From assembly GCA_016946835.1 (NCBI GenBank), contig JACVTC010000128.1, positions 243,001 to 307,000 on the forward strand: 64,000 nucleotides of DNA. The letters are read 5' to 3'. Below are positions 13,256 through 26,837 of the stretch, in pieces. This DNA is from Neocallimastix lanati (nom. inval.) (Eukaryota > Neocallimastigomycota > Neocallimastigomycetes > Neocallimastigales > Neocallimastigaceae). The notes under the pieces were generated by a model, which saw nothing but the letters and a program-made list of their open reading frames with translations, had not been told where the DNA came from and did no database searches. The position numbers were made by a program, and so were the translations under genes. Each line of letters opens with the position of its first letter. Positions within the stretch are counted from its first letter, which is position 1.

Positions 13256-15956
13256 TTCGATTTTCTCTATAAAATTATAAATCCCCAACTAATTAATATT
13301 ATATTTTTTATTCCTTTTGTATATATATACTTTTTTTTAAATATTTTTATTATTTATTATACTATATTTTTTTTTTATTTCTATTAGTTGATGAAAAAAA
13401 ATATATATATAAATTAAGGAAAATAGTCTTTATTTTATAGGTATTCAAAAACATTGATTATATATAATATATAAATATAATAAAAATATTTGTATAAATT
13501 ATATTAAATTATTAAACTATTAATTAGTTTAATAGTAAAAGTAATAATAATATCTTTTGTTTAACGCTTTTTTTTTTCTTTACATTAAAAGAATTTATTA
13601 ATTATTAATATATTTATATTATTTAAATTAAATAATATATAATGGATATTAAAAGAAAAATGCAATAAATCAATAAAAACTATTTTTTGTGAAACATTAA
13701 ATTTAAACTTCCAAAAAAAAACAACAAATGATATTAAAATTTAATTTCATATAAATCATTTTTATTAATATTTATAATAAAATATAATAATTTAATATAT
13801 AATATATTGAATTTTATTTGAAAATAGTAGATTAATTAAAAATAAAAAGTAAATAAATATAATATACTATATAGCTAACTATTAATTGGTAAGACATATT
13901 TAATATATTATATATTGAAAAAATAATATAAAATTATTTTATTTATTATTTAAATTCTTTAAATTGTTATACATATTTATATTTATTTATTTTATTTTTT
14001 ATTTTATTTTATTTTTTATTTTTTTTGCAATTTTCCGTTTTTAAATCTTTTTTAAATCTTTTTTATAATAATGATTAATAAATTTGTTATTTTTATTAAT
14101 TTTAGATTATTGTAATATATTATTAACAAATAATCTTAATTTATATTAGTGCATGTATAAGTAAATAATGTTATATTACTTCTAAATAATAATAATAATA
14201 ATTCTAAAATTGAATTATAGAAATATTAAAATAAAATAATAAAAATATTTTACTATATTTTACTATTTCTATTTCTATAATTCATAGTAAATAAACAAAC
14301 TATATATTTTTTAATAATTAGAATTTGGTTAAACTTTTTTAATTTGATATTTAATATATATATATATTTTTTAATTATATATATTCTAAAATATAAACTT
14401 TTTTTTTTCTTTTTAATAATAAATATAGCTAAAACATATTACAATTAAAGATAATTAATAATTTCAAAATACAGATAAACCAACTTATTTAATATACATT
14501 GTAAAATTAAATTATAATTAATGCAATATAGAAGTCAAAATATAGGAAAAGAATTAAACTTCATAATAATAAAAACGTCTTTAAAAATATAGGTATTATA
14601 AATAATTTTCGATTTTAGAATCCATTTTATAAAAAAAAAAAAAAAAAAATAGTTATTATTTTTATATAATAATTAAATAATATTATTTTAATATTATTTT
14701 TCAATTTTAAGAATAAGTTAAATTTTATTCTATAATAATGAATAATAAATTAAAATAAAATTATTTAATACTAATTATAATTAATATATATTAAAGAAAT
14801 TAATAATATCTTTAATTAATATCTTTTTTATTATTAAATTAATAAATCTAATTTAAAAAATGCGGCATATTTAAAAAAATTTTTTTTTTCTATAATTAAT
14901 ATTTAATGAATTTATTATTAATATATAGAAAATTATATTTAATTAAAAATAGATAATCAAAAATATTATTTCAACGGCATAAATTTCTTTATATCAAAAG
15001 AAAACAAAAATTAATGATTTATATTTGTAATACTATCAATCGAAGAGAAAAAAAAATATAAATGTAAAAATTAACTTATTATCATAAATATATATATATA
15101 ATTATATCAAAAATATTATATATGAAAAAATAAATATCATAAAAATTGGCGAATTTTTTTATTATTTTAGTTAAATTCTTTCAACAATAAAATTACTGTG
15201 ATAATAAAAAATATTTATTAATTTATAAAATTTTTTTATCTTTAATACGCCATTTTTTAAAATATTATAAATTATAGAATATTAATATTTATAATATAAA
15301 TTATATTAAAGTTTATAATAATGGAAAGTAAAATAAGAAATAAGACATTATTAATTTAAAAATACACGCCACGTATTAATAAATTATGACTCAAAAAATT
15401 AGATAACCAAATTTCAATTAGAACTTTTTTTTAAAAAAAATTATCTTCTTAAAAAGGCTAATATTTTTTTTAATAATATATTTTTTATTATCATTTATAT
15501 TTATCTACTTATTTATTTACCATTTATTTATTTATTATGTTATTTAAATTTTAATTTTTAATATTTAATAATTATATTTTATATATCTTTATTCGATCAT
15601 TATATTATCATTTATTTATTATTATATTATTATATTTTATTTTATTATTTTATTATTTTAATAAATTACTCTCTTTTATTATTTTTAATTTATATTTTTA
15701 TATATTTTATTTTTTATTTTTACATCTTCCTATATTTTTTATATAAAATTAATAAATAAAAATAAAAGTTTATTAATTATTAATTTTAATTATTTATTAT
15801 TAATAATTGATTATTCACTATATATTATTTTATTATTCGTTATATATTATTATTTATTTATATATTTATAAATTTATTTAATATTTAATATTTATTTATT
15901 ATTCAATTTTATTATTCAATTTATATTATATAAATACATTTCTCATTAAAAAAAAA
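13256..15956. other. Long AT-rich intergenic region
   Basis: About 2.7 kb of A+T-rich sequence between divergent genes, with many poly-A and poly-T runs and short (TA)n tracts. I see no coding frame, RNA gene or recognisable mobile element. It must contain the promoters of the deacetylase (-) and the acetyltransferase (+). Confidence 0.5.
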
Positions 15957-16772
15957 ATGATTAATAATGAATTATTTATAAAGAAATGTACTGAAAAAGA
16001 TGTAGATGCCATTTTAGAATTACAGGAATATGTAATTGAACATTTAGAAGATAAAAATGTGTTAAGAAGAAATACAAAAGAAATGTTTATTCATTGTACA
16101 AAGGAACCAAATTTATCTTTAGGTGTATATCATAATAATACTTTAATTGCTCTTTCAATATTTGTTGATGAAAAAGGAACTAAGGAAGATTTAAGTATTA
16201 ATATAAATAAGAAACCTAATGACGTTTGCGCAAATTTTAAATTAGTTATAGTTAGAAATGATTATAGAGGAATGCATTTACAAAAAAATCTCATGTGGAT
16301 TTTAGAAAGATATGCTTTTGAAAAAGGCTATACTAAATTATGTACAACAGTTTCACCTGATAACAAATACAGTTTAAATAATATAATAAATTCAAAATAT
16401 GAATTTGATTCAGAAGTTATAAAATATGGAGGCTTAAATCGTTATTTATATGTTAAAGATATTAAATCATTTGGTATAATTAAAAATAAAAAATTATTAG
16501 ATAAACTTAAAAAATATGAAAAAGATAATAAAATAATTCAATTAAATTTAGAAGATTATTACAATGGACAAATTGATATTTTGCATTCTGGTGATGTAGT
16601 AGAATACATTAATGAAAATAATGAAAAAATGTATGGAATTTATTACAATGAAAAAGATCCACTTATATGTTTATTCAATAATAAAACCCAAAAAGTAAAG
16701 ATAATAAATTTTAATAATGAGATTAATAACTTCAAAATAAACAAATGCTACATTTCAATTTATGATGAATGA
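15957..16772 (+). CDS. GNAT-family N-acetyltransferase, 271 aa
   Basis: Single exon, with the start ATG directly after an A-run. Residues 5-170 fit the GNAT fold: an N-terminal strand-helix (FIKKCTEKDVDAILELQEYV), a central strand ending in FKLVIVRNDYRGMHLQKNLM (residues 94-113), which is the acetyl-CoA-binding motif A (R-x-x-Y-R-G-x-x-L-Q, a variant of Q/R-x-x-G-x-G/A), then a helix and TTVSPDNKYSLNNIINSKY, typical of motif B with the conserved Asn. The family moves an acetyl group from acetyl-CoA to an amine; the substrate is not predictable. Residues 171-271 form an extra C-terminal part not typical of minimal GNATs. The lack of introns and bacterial-like motif A would fit horizontal acquisition, but this is inference. 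Confidence 0.8.
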   Translation: MINNELFIKKCTEKDVDAILELQEYVIEHLEDKNVLRRNTKEMFIHCTKEPNLSLGVYHNNTLIALSIFVDEKGTKEDLSININKKPNDVCANFKLVIVRNDYRGMHLQKNLMWILERYAFEKGYTKLCTTVSPDNKYSLNNIINSKYEFDSEVIKYGGLNRYLYVKDIKSFGIIKNKKLLDKLKKYEKDNKIIQLNLEDYYNGQIDILHSGDVVEYINENNEKMYGIYYNEKDPLICLFNNKTQKVKIINFNNEINNFKINKCYISIYDE

Positions 16773-17440
16773 TTTTTTTATATGAATATCAATATAGTTT
16801 TTTTTTTTTTTTTTTTTTTTTTAATAATTTGTATTACACTATAAAATATTACAATTAAAAATTAAAAATTTTAAAAATTTTAAATAAATGATAATTATTT
16901 AAATATAAAATCATAGTCAAATGAAAGATTTATAAATATTTTTATGTGTAAATATATATATAATAAATACTTTTAATTTTATATCTATTTTTATTTTATT
17001 TTATTTTGTTTTGTTTTATTATTTAATTTTATATAATATATATATATATTATATAAATTAATATTGATAGTAAAATTATAGAAAATTATATATTTCCTGT
17101 ATTAATGTATTTATAATAATAATTATAATCATTCATTATAAATACTCTAATTTTTTCATTTCTAAAACTTTTTATGTTATCACATATAAACAAAACAGTA
17201 ACAAAAACAAACAAAAACAATAGATTAATATTAAATAGTAATAATAGTAAAACATACTATTAAGATTTTCTAACTATAATACTCTAATATTATCTGAATC
17301 TAATATATATGTTATCTAAATAAATAAAAATAAAAAAAAAAATAAATAAAATAATAATAATAGTAATAATAAAATTAAAAAATAAAAATAAAAATTATAT
17401 AAACTCAGTATTAATGAATAAAACTAAGAAATAAAACAAG

Positions 17441-17483
<43 letters not shown>

Positions 17484-17490
17484 ACAAAAT
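16773..17490. other. AT-rich intergenic region between convergent genes
   Basis: 3' flanks of the acetyltransferase (+) and the second 7TM-RGS gene (-). It holds a T22 run at about 16800, (TTTTA)n-like sequence, and a 33-A run (about 17447-17480) next to the 3' end of the RGS gene. No gene seen. Confidence 0.6.
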
Positions 17491-19609
17491 CTAAATAATA
17501 TTTCTTTTAATAGAAATACTTTCTCCTCCACCATCAATCGCTTCCTTACTTTCTTTTAATTCTGTTATAGCATTATTATTCTTCTTTTTAGATATGAAAG
17601 TACTTAAAACATTATGATATAATGTTTCTATGCATTCTCTATGCGCTTCATCAAAAATTCTTTCACAATTTAACATTTCATGATTGTAGGATTGTTTCAA
17701 TTTCATTTTATCATAGTTTTCATTAAAATTGCTCAAATTTTTCTTAATTTTTTTAATAATTCTTTCTGGAATATTTAATTCTAAAGTAGATTCTTTCTCA
17801 AAGTATTTTGAATTCATTTCATTTATAATTTTATAAACATTTTCATAAGCTTTTTGAATATCAGGTCCTATTTCTTGAGGATCAACCCCTTTAATATTGG
17901 AAAGTGTTTCCGTTATTACTGATTTAAGAACAGAACTTTTATTATCCCCAGTTGCTGTACTCATTTTTCTTTTCTTTTCTTCTAATTTTTCATTTTCAAT
18001 ATTTTGCATATTAATACTATATTCACCAGTTTCTGGTTCAAAATTTGTAGTAATTTGTGTATTTGTAGTTAAAACACTTATACATGACATACTAAATGTT
18101 GAATTTGTAAAGTCATTAGAATCATATATTAATTGACTATTTTCAATAATTTTTGATGATATTGGGTTATAAATTCTTCTAAATATCATATAGTCACAAT
18201 GGAAAATCTTTAATTTTAATTTTAATAAATAATATGATTTAGTGTTTCATATTATATAATATGTTTTTTTTTTTTTTTTTTTTTTTTTTTTTCTTAATGT
18301 CATTATTACTAATATACATACAGCATATTCACCACAACATTTACTATTACAATAATCTAAAAATTCATCATAAAGAAGATTACTATTTAAAATCTTAATT
18401 AAACTTTTCTTATTAACTTCTAATCCATGAACTTGTATTTCAGTTTTTACGAGATTTATTATCTTTTATTAAAATAATATTTAATAAAAACATTAATTTA
18501 TATTTATATTCAATGAACATTATATCCTATTCTATAATAATATTTTCAAAATATATAACTTTATATAATAACAATAATAATAATAATAAAAATAATAATA
18601 ATAATTATAATAATAATAATTATATTAATACTAATAATGATAATAATAATATATTTACATACAGGATTAATAAGTTGAGTATAAATAAATACACAGTTCA
18701 TAAGTAAAAAGGCTCTTTTAATTATATTTATTTATAAATATATACATTAATGAATACACTATTAATGTTTTATTTTTAATAAATTAAACTTACATATTAT
18801 ATGGTATATATTTAATTATTGTAGAGCATTTGAATGATTTAATATATGCTGAGATAATAAATAATGATAATAATACAAATGATATAATTACTGATATTTT
18901 ATATGATTTCATTTCAGGGAAATTATTTCCAAGTTTTACTAATACCAATAAACTTATTGGAAAAACGACAATTAAAAATGAAGCCATTAAAATGTAATTT
19001 AAGACATGTTCATATCTTATTATATATTAATGATTTTTCATAAAAATAATTTATTTATATTATATTTGAATATATGTGTATATAATTCAAGAATATTTTA
19101 AAATAAAGATAAATATATATATATATATATAATTAATAATATATTATATTATTCTATTATTATTATTATTATTATTTACTTTAATTCACAAAATCCTTGT
19201 TCAAGGGGAAACAATCTAAAACTTCCACCATTTAAAATTAAAATAGTGATATACACTAATGATATAATAACAGCTAGTAAAAGAAGTGAAATTAATCGTT
19301 CATCAGTATAATACTTTTTAATGAAAAGACCTATTTTATTTTTTTTTTCATCATCGAAGTTATAACAATATTTCATATACTTTATAGAACAGTCTTTGAT
19401 ATAGCGTAAAATGAATCCCAATATCGAGAAAAAAAATAATGGATAGCCTTTTATTTAATTTTTATATTCATATATAAAGCATTAAAAATTATTATATTAT
19501 AAATGATATTATATATATAAATATATATATATATTATGATATAATATAAACCATACCAATTATAGCAGAATATGATAATATATAACATGGAAATGTTTTA
19601 TAATAAATC

Positions 19610-19641
<32 letters not shown>

Positions 19642-19743
19642 AAATTATATAAAATTATAAATTATAAATTAATAAGTATGATATTAATAATTTAAATGGC
19701 TATATTATTGAACATTTTTATTATTTATAAAAATAGAAATTAA

Positions 19744-19798
<55 letters not shown>

Positions 19799-20369
19799 TT
19801 ATTAAATTTTGAATAAGATATGAATCTTATTTTTAAAACTAAAATACGTTAATGAATATAATAAATTTTAAAATCGAATCTACTTTTATAAAAAATACTT
19901 TAATAAATACAATTCCAATAAAAATATTAATAATATAGCTTAATTGTTCGAAAGAAAAAATGACACAAATATTATTTTAAATTCAATTTTTTTATTGACT
20001 GGCATATTATTTATTGTTCAATTCATGTATATATAAATATGTTATTATTATTATTTTATATACCTGACTCAAATAAGTTGTTGTAATATTTAATATAATT
20101 GATATAATATAAATCATTATCATTGATAAATTATGTTTATTATTAACTTCATACGAATGTCTGAACTTTAAAAGAATTATACAACTCGTAATTGTAAAAA
20201 AAAGTAATATCAAACATATTATATGAAAAAAAAAATTTTTATTATAATGATCGATAAAACTATCTTTATCATCATAATAAATACCACAGGTTTTATATTC
20301 ATTTATTTGTCGTTCAATTGTCCTATTCCATTCACTTGGGAATGGAAATGAAGGTGTCTTTTCTGACAT
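17491..20369 (-). CDS. Seven-transmembrane receptor with C-terminal RGS domain (copy B)
   Basis: Seven exons on the minus strand: 20369-20064, 19608-19557, 19447-19180, 19015-18794, 18714-18663, 18462-18322, 18207-17491, giving 585 aa in one frame. Exons 2, 4, 5 and 6 have exactly the lengths of those in copy A (52, 222, 52 and 141 nt), and all six introns have the same phases. Matching segments include TFPCYILSYSAIIG with DYPCFLFPFVNTIG, GYPLFFFSILGFIL with GFPLNFISCCGNIM, FLLMNCVFIYTQLINP with FLILMFYVFSLSQITIP, and IFHCDYMIFRRIYN with IFHIEYLEFKNIFK. Residues 1-300 span the membrane seven times; residues 301 to about 550 are RGS-like, ending CERIFDEAHRECIETLYHNV. Copy B has about 74 extra residues within the RGS region before KAYENVYKIINEMNSKYF. 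By family knowledge it would stimulate GTP hydrolysis on a G-alpha subunit at the plasma membrane. The ligand is unknown. Confidence 0.8.
19747..19795. repeat. A49 homopolymer in intron 1 of 7TM-RGS copy B
   Basis: An uninterrupted A run of about 49 on the plus strand, hence poly-T in the sense of the gene, within intron 1 (20063-19609). Its length is likely to be unstable in both genome and assembly. Confidence 0.85.
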
Positions 20370-21737
20370 CTTTCAAATATAAATATATTTATATATGTGT
20401 GTGGAGCCTTTTTTTTTTTTTTTTTTCTTTTTTTTTTCTTTGCTCTTTTTTATTTTTTATTTTATTTTTTTTTTTTTTTTTTTTTTGTTTATTACTTAAT
20501 ATAGTTAGTTCTTTTATTATTATTATTATTAATTATATATATTATATGGAATATTTCTTTTTAATAACATTATCTCTAATTATTAAATGAAAATTTCTAA
20601 GGATTAAATGTTAATATTTTATTACTCCAAATTATAATATATATTAAAATAATTTTTTTTTATTAGTTAATATTATAAATTTAATTAAAATTATATTTTT
20701 AAAATTTTATTCCTTTTATTAACATTAGAATAATGTCCATAATTATTGAAGTATGATAAATATAATTAAGAAATTATCTTCATAATTTCAACAATTTATT
20801 ATAATTTAATGAATTTTATTAAATATAAATTTTTTGTTTTTTATGTAATATCATAAAAAATCTAACTCAAATTTTAATGTTGAAATTTATTAATTCATTT
20901 AAATATCCCATATTATCATCTTCCTAAATATAAATTAAAGTTTAATAAACAAACATAAATATGTATATGGATTATACTTTTGAAATTTTTACCAAATTGA
21001 TTAATTTAATCTTATTTTTTTAATTCCTAATTTTAATTTTATATTCTTTTTGCACAAGTAATTTTTTCATTAAGAAAAAAAAATAAGTAAAATATAATAA
21101 AATAAAATAAAATAAAAAAAAAAAGTAATAATTAAATATATTTAAATGATTATTATTTAGAAATAAATTTTTATTTATTTATTCATTTAACATATCAACA
21201 AGTTCAATATTATAAATATATATTATATTTATATATTATATTTATATTATTCTAACATACATAAAAAAAATATACATATATATATAATACATAGTATTAT
21301 GTAATAATTAAATTTAAAACATCGATTTTCCATAAAAAATTTTTAATTGAATGCAAAAAAAAAATATATATATATATATATATATTTATATAAAATATTA
21401 AATAATATTATATATTATAAATTATCTAATAAACGTAATATAAATATATATTAATTTTTTTTAATGGAAAAATATATATATGATTATTTTTTGAATTATT
21501 TATTTTATTTTTTTTTTTTTCGAATGATTTTTATTTATCTTTTAGACTTTTTTTTTTTTTTTTTTAAAACAAGAAAATACTATATTAATTCTTAAAAAAA
21601 TATAAAAAATATTATAAATGAAGAAATACATTTTAAATATATTAATAATGTATAAAAAATGTAAAAAATATAATTTAAATAATGTAATTTATTTTTATAC
21701 AAGAAATTAACTTTATTTAATAATAATTATTAATAAT

Positions 21738-21789
<52 letters not shown>

Positions 21790-21849
21790 ATGAAATTTTT
21801 TACATTAATATTAAAAAAACTACATTGTGAGTTTTTAGGAAAAAATAAC
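20370..21849. other. AT-rich intergenic region upstream of 7TM-RGS copy B
   Basis: Pyrimidine-rich tracts at 20409-20490 (plus strand) lie directly upstream of the start codon of copy B. Poly-T and (TA)n runs follow, and an A46 run spans about 21741-21788. A Phe-rich open frame over the T-tracts is low complexity, not a gene. Confidence 0.55.
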
Positions 21850-22392
21850 CTCTAACTCCTCCTATTCATCGATGATAACTCCATGAGAATAAAAATTATC
21901 ATTCAAATCTGTATCATAATTTTTATACTATGATCAATTTGTCCCATCAAGATTGTTCAATGATTTCTTCTGAACTGTCAGAGAAAAATTAATAAGAATT
22001 TCATCAACAAATTAAATGAATTGTTGTCTAAATTCTTCAAATTTAGGACATAAAAGTATCCAATGTGTAAAACTAGGTATGATGTTACTTGCGCTACAAC
22101 AACAAGAGAAACGTACTAGACAATCTTCTAATACCAGCTCGCTTTTTAAGTAAAGGTTCATATCAAATTTAAATCTATATTTAATTCGTCCAATCAAAAA
22201 AAAAAAAATCCAAGAGAAAAATTGTGAATATTTTAGTGATAGACATTGAATACATTTTTTAAAATCAAATTTAAACTTCTTATATTTAATTGATCTAATT
22301 GTAAGAGACTTGTACAATAAACATTTTCTCAGTAAAACTTCCGTATTTCTCTTGGAAGTTTATTACTATATTTGTGTATTGTTAATCAACAT

Positions 22393-22424
<32 letters not shown>

Positions 22425-23110
22425 TCCATGAATAATGAGAAAATGTTATTTCATTTTTAACTAAATGAGAACTAATACAAGAAAATTCTTTCACTTTTTA
22501 AAGCATCAAATCATCGCCTTTGAATAAAAACTAGCTATAGAAGGTATAAATTTTTACTAAGACATAGTATAAATAGTGGTATTGGAAATATTATTTTTAA
22601 ACCCAGTACTCCAAAACAAACCTCGATTAAAAGAAGTTTGAACTTTTTTCAATGTTCTTTTTATTATATCCTAGTAAACTTATTAGATTCTAGTAAAGAT
22701 GCATAGTAAAGAACTAAAAGAACTTAACTAAGGATAAAGCAAAACTAGAACACGAGTTTTAAAGTAGAAAGGTACATTCCTATTGGTTAAAAATCTAAAG
22801 AAAGAGTTCATTATATGATTTATTTTATCGTTCATCTTAACAATAATTGATTCTAAATCCAATGATTCATTGAAAAGTACTCCAAGGTATATATATTGAA
22901 GTAAATTAATCATTAAAAAAATTTTTTTTTCTTTGGCAAATTCCAAGAATTGAGACAAATAAATTAATATATATTCTTTATTTATTTCTAAAACCAAACT
23001 ACTCTGGTCTAATAATTCCATGAGAAAAAGCAAAGTCCGAAATTATTTTAGTTACAAAATAAGTGAAATACCATGGTAATTATTACAATATGAAAGAGGT
23101 AGAATTCCAT
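21850..23110 (-). mobile_element. Decayed non-LTR (LINE) retrotransposon, reverse-transcriptase fragments
   Basis: Fragments of a LINE-type pol lie in order on the minus strand. Near 23090-23045 the frame gives GILPLSYCNNYHGISLI, the NYRGISL-type motif of LINE reverse transcriptases. 23033-22728 gives a 101-residue piece with YLGVLFNESLDLES and a following helical NRNVPFYFKTRVLVLLYP, as found after the catalytic palm. 22317-22012 gives YRFKFDMNLYLKSE, CCCSASNIIPSFTHWILLCP (a Cys/His knuckle near the C-terminus of LINE pol). The FADD-type catalytic box between the first two pieces is missing, so there is an internal deletion as well as stops and frameshifts. No endonuclease domain, intact ends or target duplications were found. 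Confidence 0.65.
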
Positions 23111-23892
23111 TCATCAGGATCAAAATTTTATTAAATAAAAAAAAAAAAAATTATTAAAAAATTAAATTTTATTAAAAAATATAGTTTTTGTAATCAATAG
23201 AAAATTATTATAATTATGATATAAATTGAAATCATTTCTTCTATTAAAGAATAATTAATGAAATAAAGCAAAAAAAATATAATGCATGTTTTATAATGGT
23301 TTTATCATTTTATTGATTTTAAATATTTCGTAAAAAACATTACTTATTTTATCGGTATTATTACATTTATAATTAATCTTTAAAAAATATATATATATAA
23401 AAATATATATATATATTATAAAAAATAAGACTTAGTTATTATTATGTGGTTTCACACCTATTACCTGCTGATTTATTGAATTTACTACACCAACAAAAAA
23501 TATATATATATATGTATTTTAATTTAATTTTTAGTTTTATTTTTAATTTTTTTATTTTTTTTTTTTATTTTTTTTTTATTTTTATATTTTTTATTATTTT
23601 ATATTATCTTCTTTTTAATAATAATAAATATATTAAAAAAAAAAATTTTTTTTTTATAAAATAAAAATAATACATATATTTTTAAATTATAATTAAATTT
23701 TAAATTTTGAATTTTTTTGAATGATTTTCAGTTGTATTATTATTTTTTTTTATTCTTTAATCATTAATATTTTAATATTTTGTGTATTTCTTTTCATTAT
23801 TTTAGTGTTTTTGGATTACAAAATATTGTTAAAATTTTTATTAGTGTCTTATTATATATTGAATGCTTATCTCAAAAAATAAAATACCCATT
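23111..23892. other. AT-rich intergenic region
   Basis: Poly-T and (TA)n sequence with no credible gene. A short less AT-rich patch at 23440-23500 reads on the minus strand as GVVNSINQQVIGVKPHNN but has no extension on either side. It may be a fragment of the neighbouring LINE relic, which I cannot show. Confidence 0.45.
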
Positions 23893-25857
23893 TTACTTCT
23901 TTCCCTTATCTTTATCGAATGGATTGTTGTAGGTAATTTCACGTCTATTACCGAAAGACATACCACTTTGACTACTACCACCAGTATAACCTTGAGAGTA
24001 TTTACCAGCAATGAATAAACCTTCTCTAAGTTGTTCTTCAGTGAAAGAACATTCCTTTATTATTAACATATAATACAAAAAAAAAATTATTAATTATTTA
24101 TTAATTATCGTTTATTAATTATTAAATTTATGATAATTATTTAACTTCTATACAAAATTCATTTATATTATAAATAATTTTATATAAAATTTTTTTTATT
24201 TTTTAATTTTAAAAATACATACTCTGCTCTTAGCTAATTTTGGACCAATTAAAGGAATATTATCATAACCACCCTTATCATTAAGAGTTCTTGAAAGAGC
24301 AAAGAATGAATTCATTACCTTTATATATTTTATTTATATTATAATATTAAAATTAAAACAAAAGTATATAATGAAAATAATAATAATAATAATCATTTAA
24401 TTAATATTTTCTTTTATATATTTAATAATAATATTTAATTTTAATTATTAATAGATTTTATATTATATTATATATTTAAAGTTCACTATGTACTTGAAGC
24501 ATATTTTTATTCTATTTGATTATTTTCCAATTATTTTATAAGATTTAATAATAAAAATAAAATGATATATAAAATTATAATTAGATAAAATAATAAATAG
24601 AAAAATTTTAACAATTAAAATAATAATATTTTTATATTTTTCTGTCTATACTTCATATAAATCGATAGTTTGGAAAGTTTCATGAGCAGGAACGCCAAAC
24701 TTGTTTAAGGCATTAAGATAGGCAGAAATATTTTCCATCTAATAAAAAAAAATATATAATTATTTTTAAATAATTATAAAATTAAAATAAACATAATAAT
24801 AATAATAATATAAATAATATTAATCTTACTTGCATGAAAGGCATCTTAGAATTGTTTATCTTTTTAATAATTCCTGGTTCAATCTTGTTAGCAAGTCTTA
24901 TTTTAAAAAAAAAAAATATTTATTTATTATTTTTTTATTATTAATTTCAAAGATTTTCACTTATTTAAGAAATATACATAATTATTTTTTTTTCTTCTAA
25001 TACATTTAAATTTCATATTAAATGTATTATAATATTTATTAATATATTACTAACTTGCATAAAATAACACCACTCTTTAAAATTTCATAGAAACTTTGAT
25101 TAGCTGGAAGTTCTTCACCAAGAATAGTTGAAATCCATCCACGGACTTCTTTTTCATTATCATCATCGTACTTTTCAGCACGTTTCTTAGCTATGATGTA
25201 TTATACATGTTATTTTATCATATACAAATAATGTTAACAAAAAAATATTATTTAGTTTTCTATTTTTAAAATTAATATATTATTTGTTTATTATTTATTA
25301 TATTCCAGAATATCCTTATTCTAATTTATACAATTTGAAAATATTAAAATACAAATTAAAATTACTATATTTTCTGACATTTTATTTATAATATACAGTT
25401 TTATTTTTGGAATAATGAATTTAATCATACTTTTATATTATTTTTATATTCAATACTGAAGTATATATAACCATATTATATTATATCATATTCATTACTT
25501 CTGTTTTTAATTTATATATATATATTTTTATTTTCATTATAAGAAAATAATTAATTTATTAACTTATTACTTAAATAACACTAACATATTTTAAATTATT
25601 CTTTAATAATAAAATTCAAATTTATTTAATTGTTTATTTATATTTTATAATTTATTTACGTTTTACTATTTATTTATCATTGTTATTAAATTTTCATATT
25701 TATTAATTTTTTATCTATATATTTATTTTTATTTTAATTTACTATTATTTAATTTTTGACATTTTATTTGTATGTTTACTTTTATATATACAAAATTACT
25801 TGATATAAATAAATATTTTTTACCTAAATCTTCGTCTAAACTAGTGACTTGAGACAT
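23893..25857 (-). CDS. Transgelin/calponin-family actin-binding protein (Scp1/Stg1-like)
   Basis: Six exons on the minus strand: 25857-25824, 25190-25055, 24896-24830, 24738-24652, 24318-24223, 24054-23893, giving 193 aa, the usual transgelin length. A single calponin-homology domain runs from about residue 25 to 135: EVRGWISTILGE, FYEILKSGVILCKLANKIEP, MPFMQMENISAYLNALNKFG, FQTIDLYEVMNSFFALSRTL. A C-terminal calponin-like repeat follows (GKYSQGYTGGSSQSGMSFGN, then RREI). By family knowledge it binds and bundles F-actin in cortical patches and fine-tunes endocytic actin. All splice junctions have GT/AG ends and keep the frame. The first intron (25823-25191) is much longer than the others and consists of AT-rich filler. 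The N-terminus MSQVTSLDEDL is short and precedes the domain. No signal peptide or membrane segment. Confidence 0.9.
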
Positions 25858-26837
25858 TATTTTATAAGGTTATTTACTTTATAAACAATAAAAACAATAT
25901 ATATATTGAATAGTTGTTTATATTATTTTTAAATTTTTAATAAAAAAAAAAAAAAGAAAAAAAAGAGAAAAGAAAAAAAAAGATGTTTACAATAGTTAAG
26001 ATACTACTCTTTCTTCTAAGTATAATTATTAATAAATTTTCATATTAATATAATATTATAATTAATAGAATTAATTATAATATCAAAATAAATATATTTT
26101 TATTTTTATTTTTATTTTATTTTATTTTATTTGTTATATTATTAGTAACTATAAAATCATTTTTATAGAAATAAATAGTATAAAAATGTAATTAATAGTA
26201 ATATTTATTTTAAGTAATATATATATTTAATATTGGAATATATTAATGCAAATATAATAGTAATTATACCTTTTTTACTCTATATAAAAACGGTTAATAA
26301 ATAAAGATTTTAATCAGATAGAACAAACTTTATTTATATCATTTTGTCTGTTAATGTTTAATATTAGATCATTAATTACACTTTAAATTTATATAATGAA
26401 TAATTAATTAATCAAAATCAATTTAAATAATAAAAAATACTCTTTCAAAATTTAAAATTAAAATATTTAAAAATAATATTTACAAATGATACTTATTATA
26501 CTAACATATTAATAAAACATTAAAATTATTTTAAAATTTATAGTATTTGCCTAAAATGGAAACTTTATTAATTACTTAAGAATGTTTATATTTATATATA
26601 ATACTTTTACTTATAATAATCTTACTCTTATAATAATATGGATATATATGTTAAAATAGTTTAATAACTTAATTTTTTTATGTAAAAAAAATTCTGTAAT
26701 TCAGTTTAATTCTTAAATACATTACATTATATATATTTTTTTAATATATAATCTAACCCTATATTTGATAACATATGAAAATGTAATATATATCTCATTA
26801 GAAGTCATTTAAATGAAAATTTCACATTTTTCTATAC
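25858..26837. other. AT-rich intergenic region upstream of the transgelin gene
   Basis: Contains the transgelin promoter side, with purine-rich A/G runs at 25940-25985. From about 26838 it merges into the LTR of a decayed copia element. No gene seen. Confidence 0.5.

Noticed and set aside
20318-20590. Phe-rich small protein on the plus strand
   Set aside because: It reads poly-T tracts in the upstream region of the minus-strand 7TM-RGS gene and overlaps that gene's first exon antisense.
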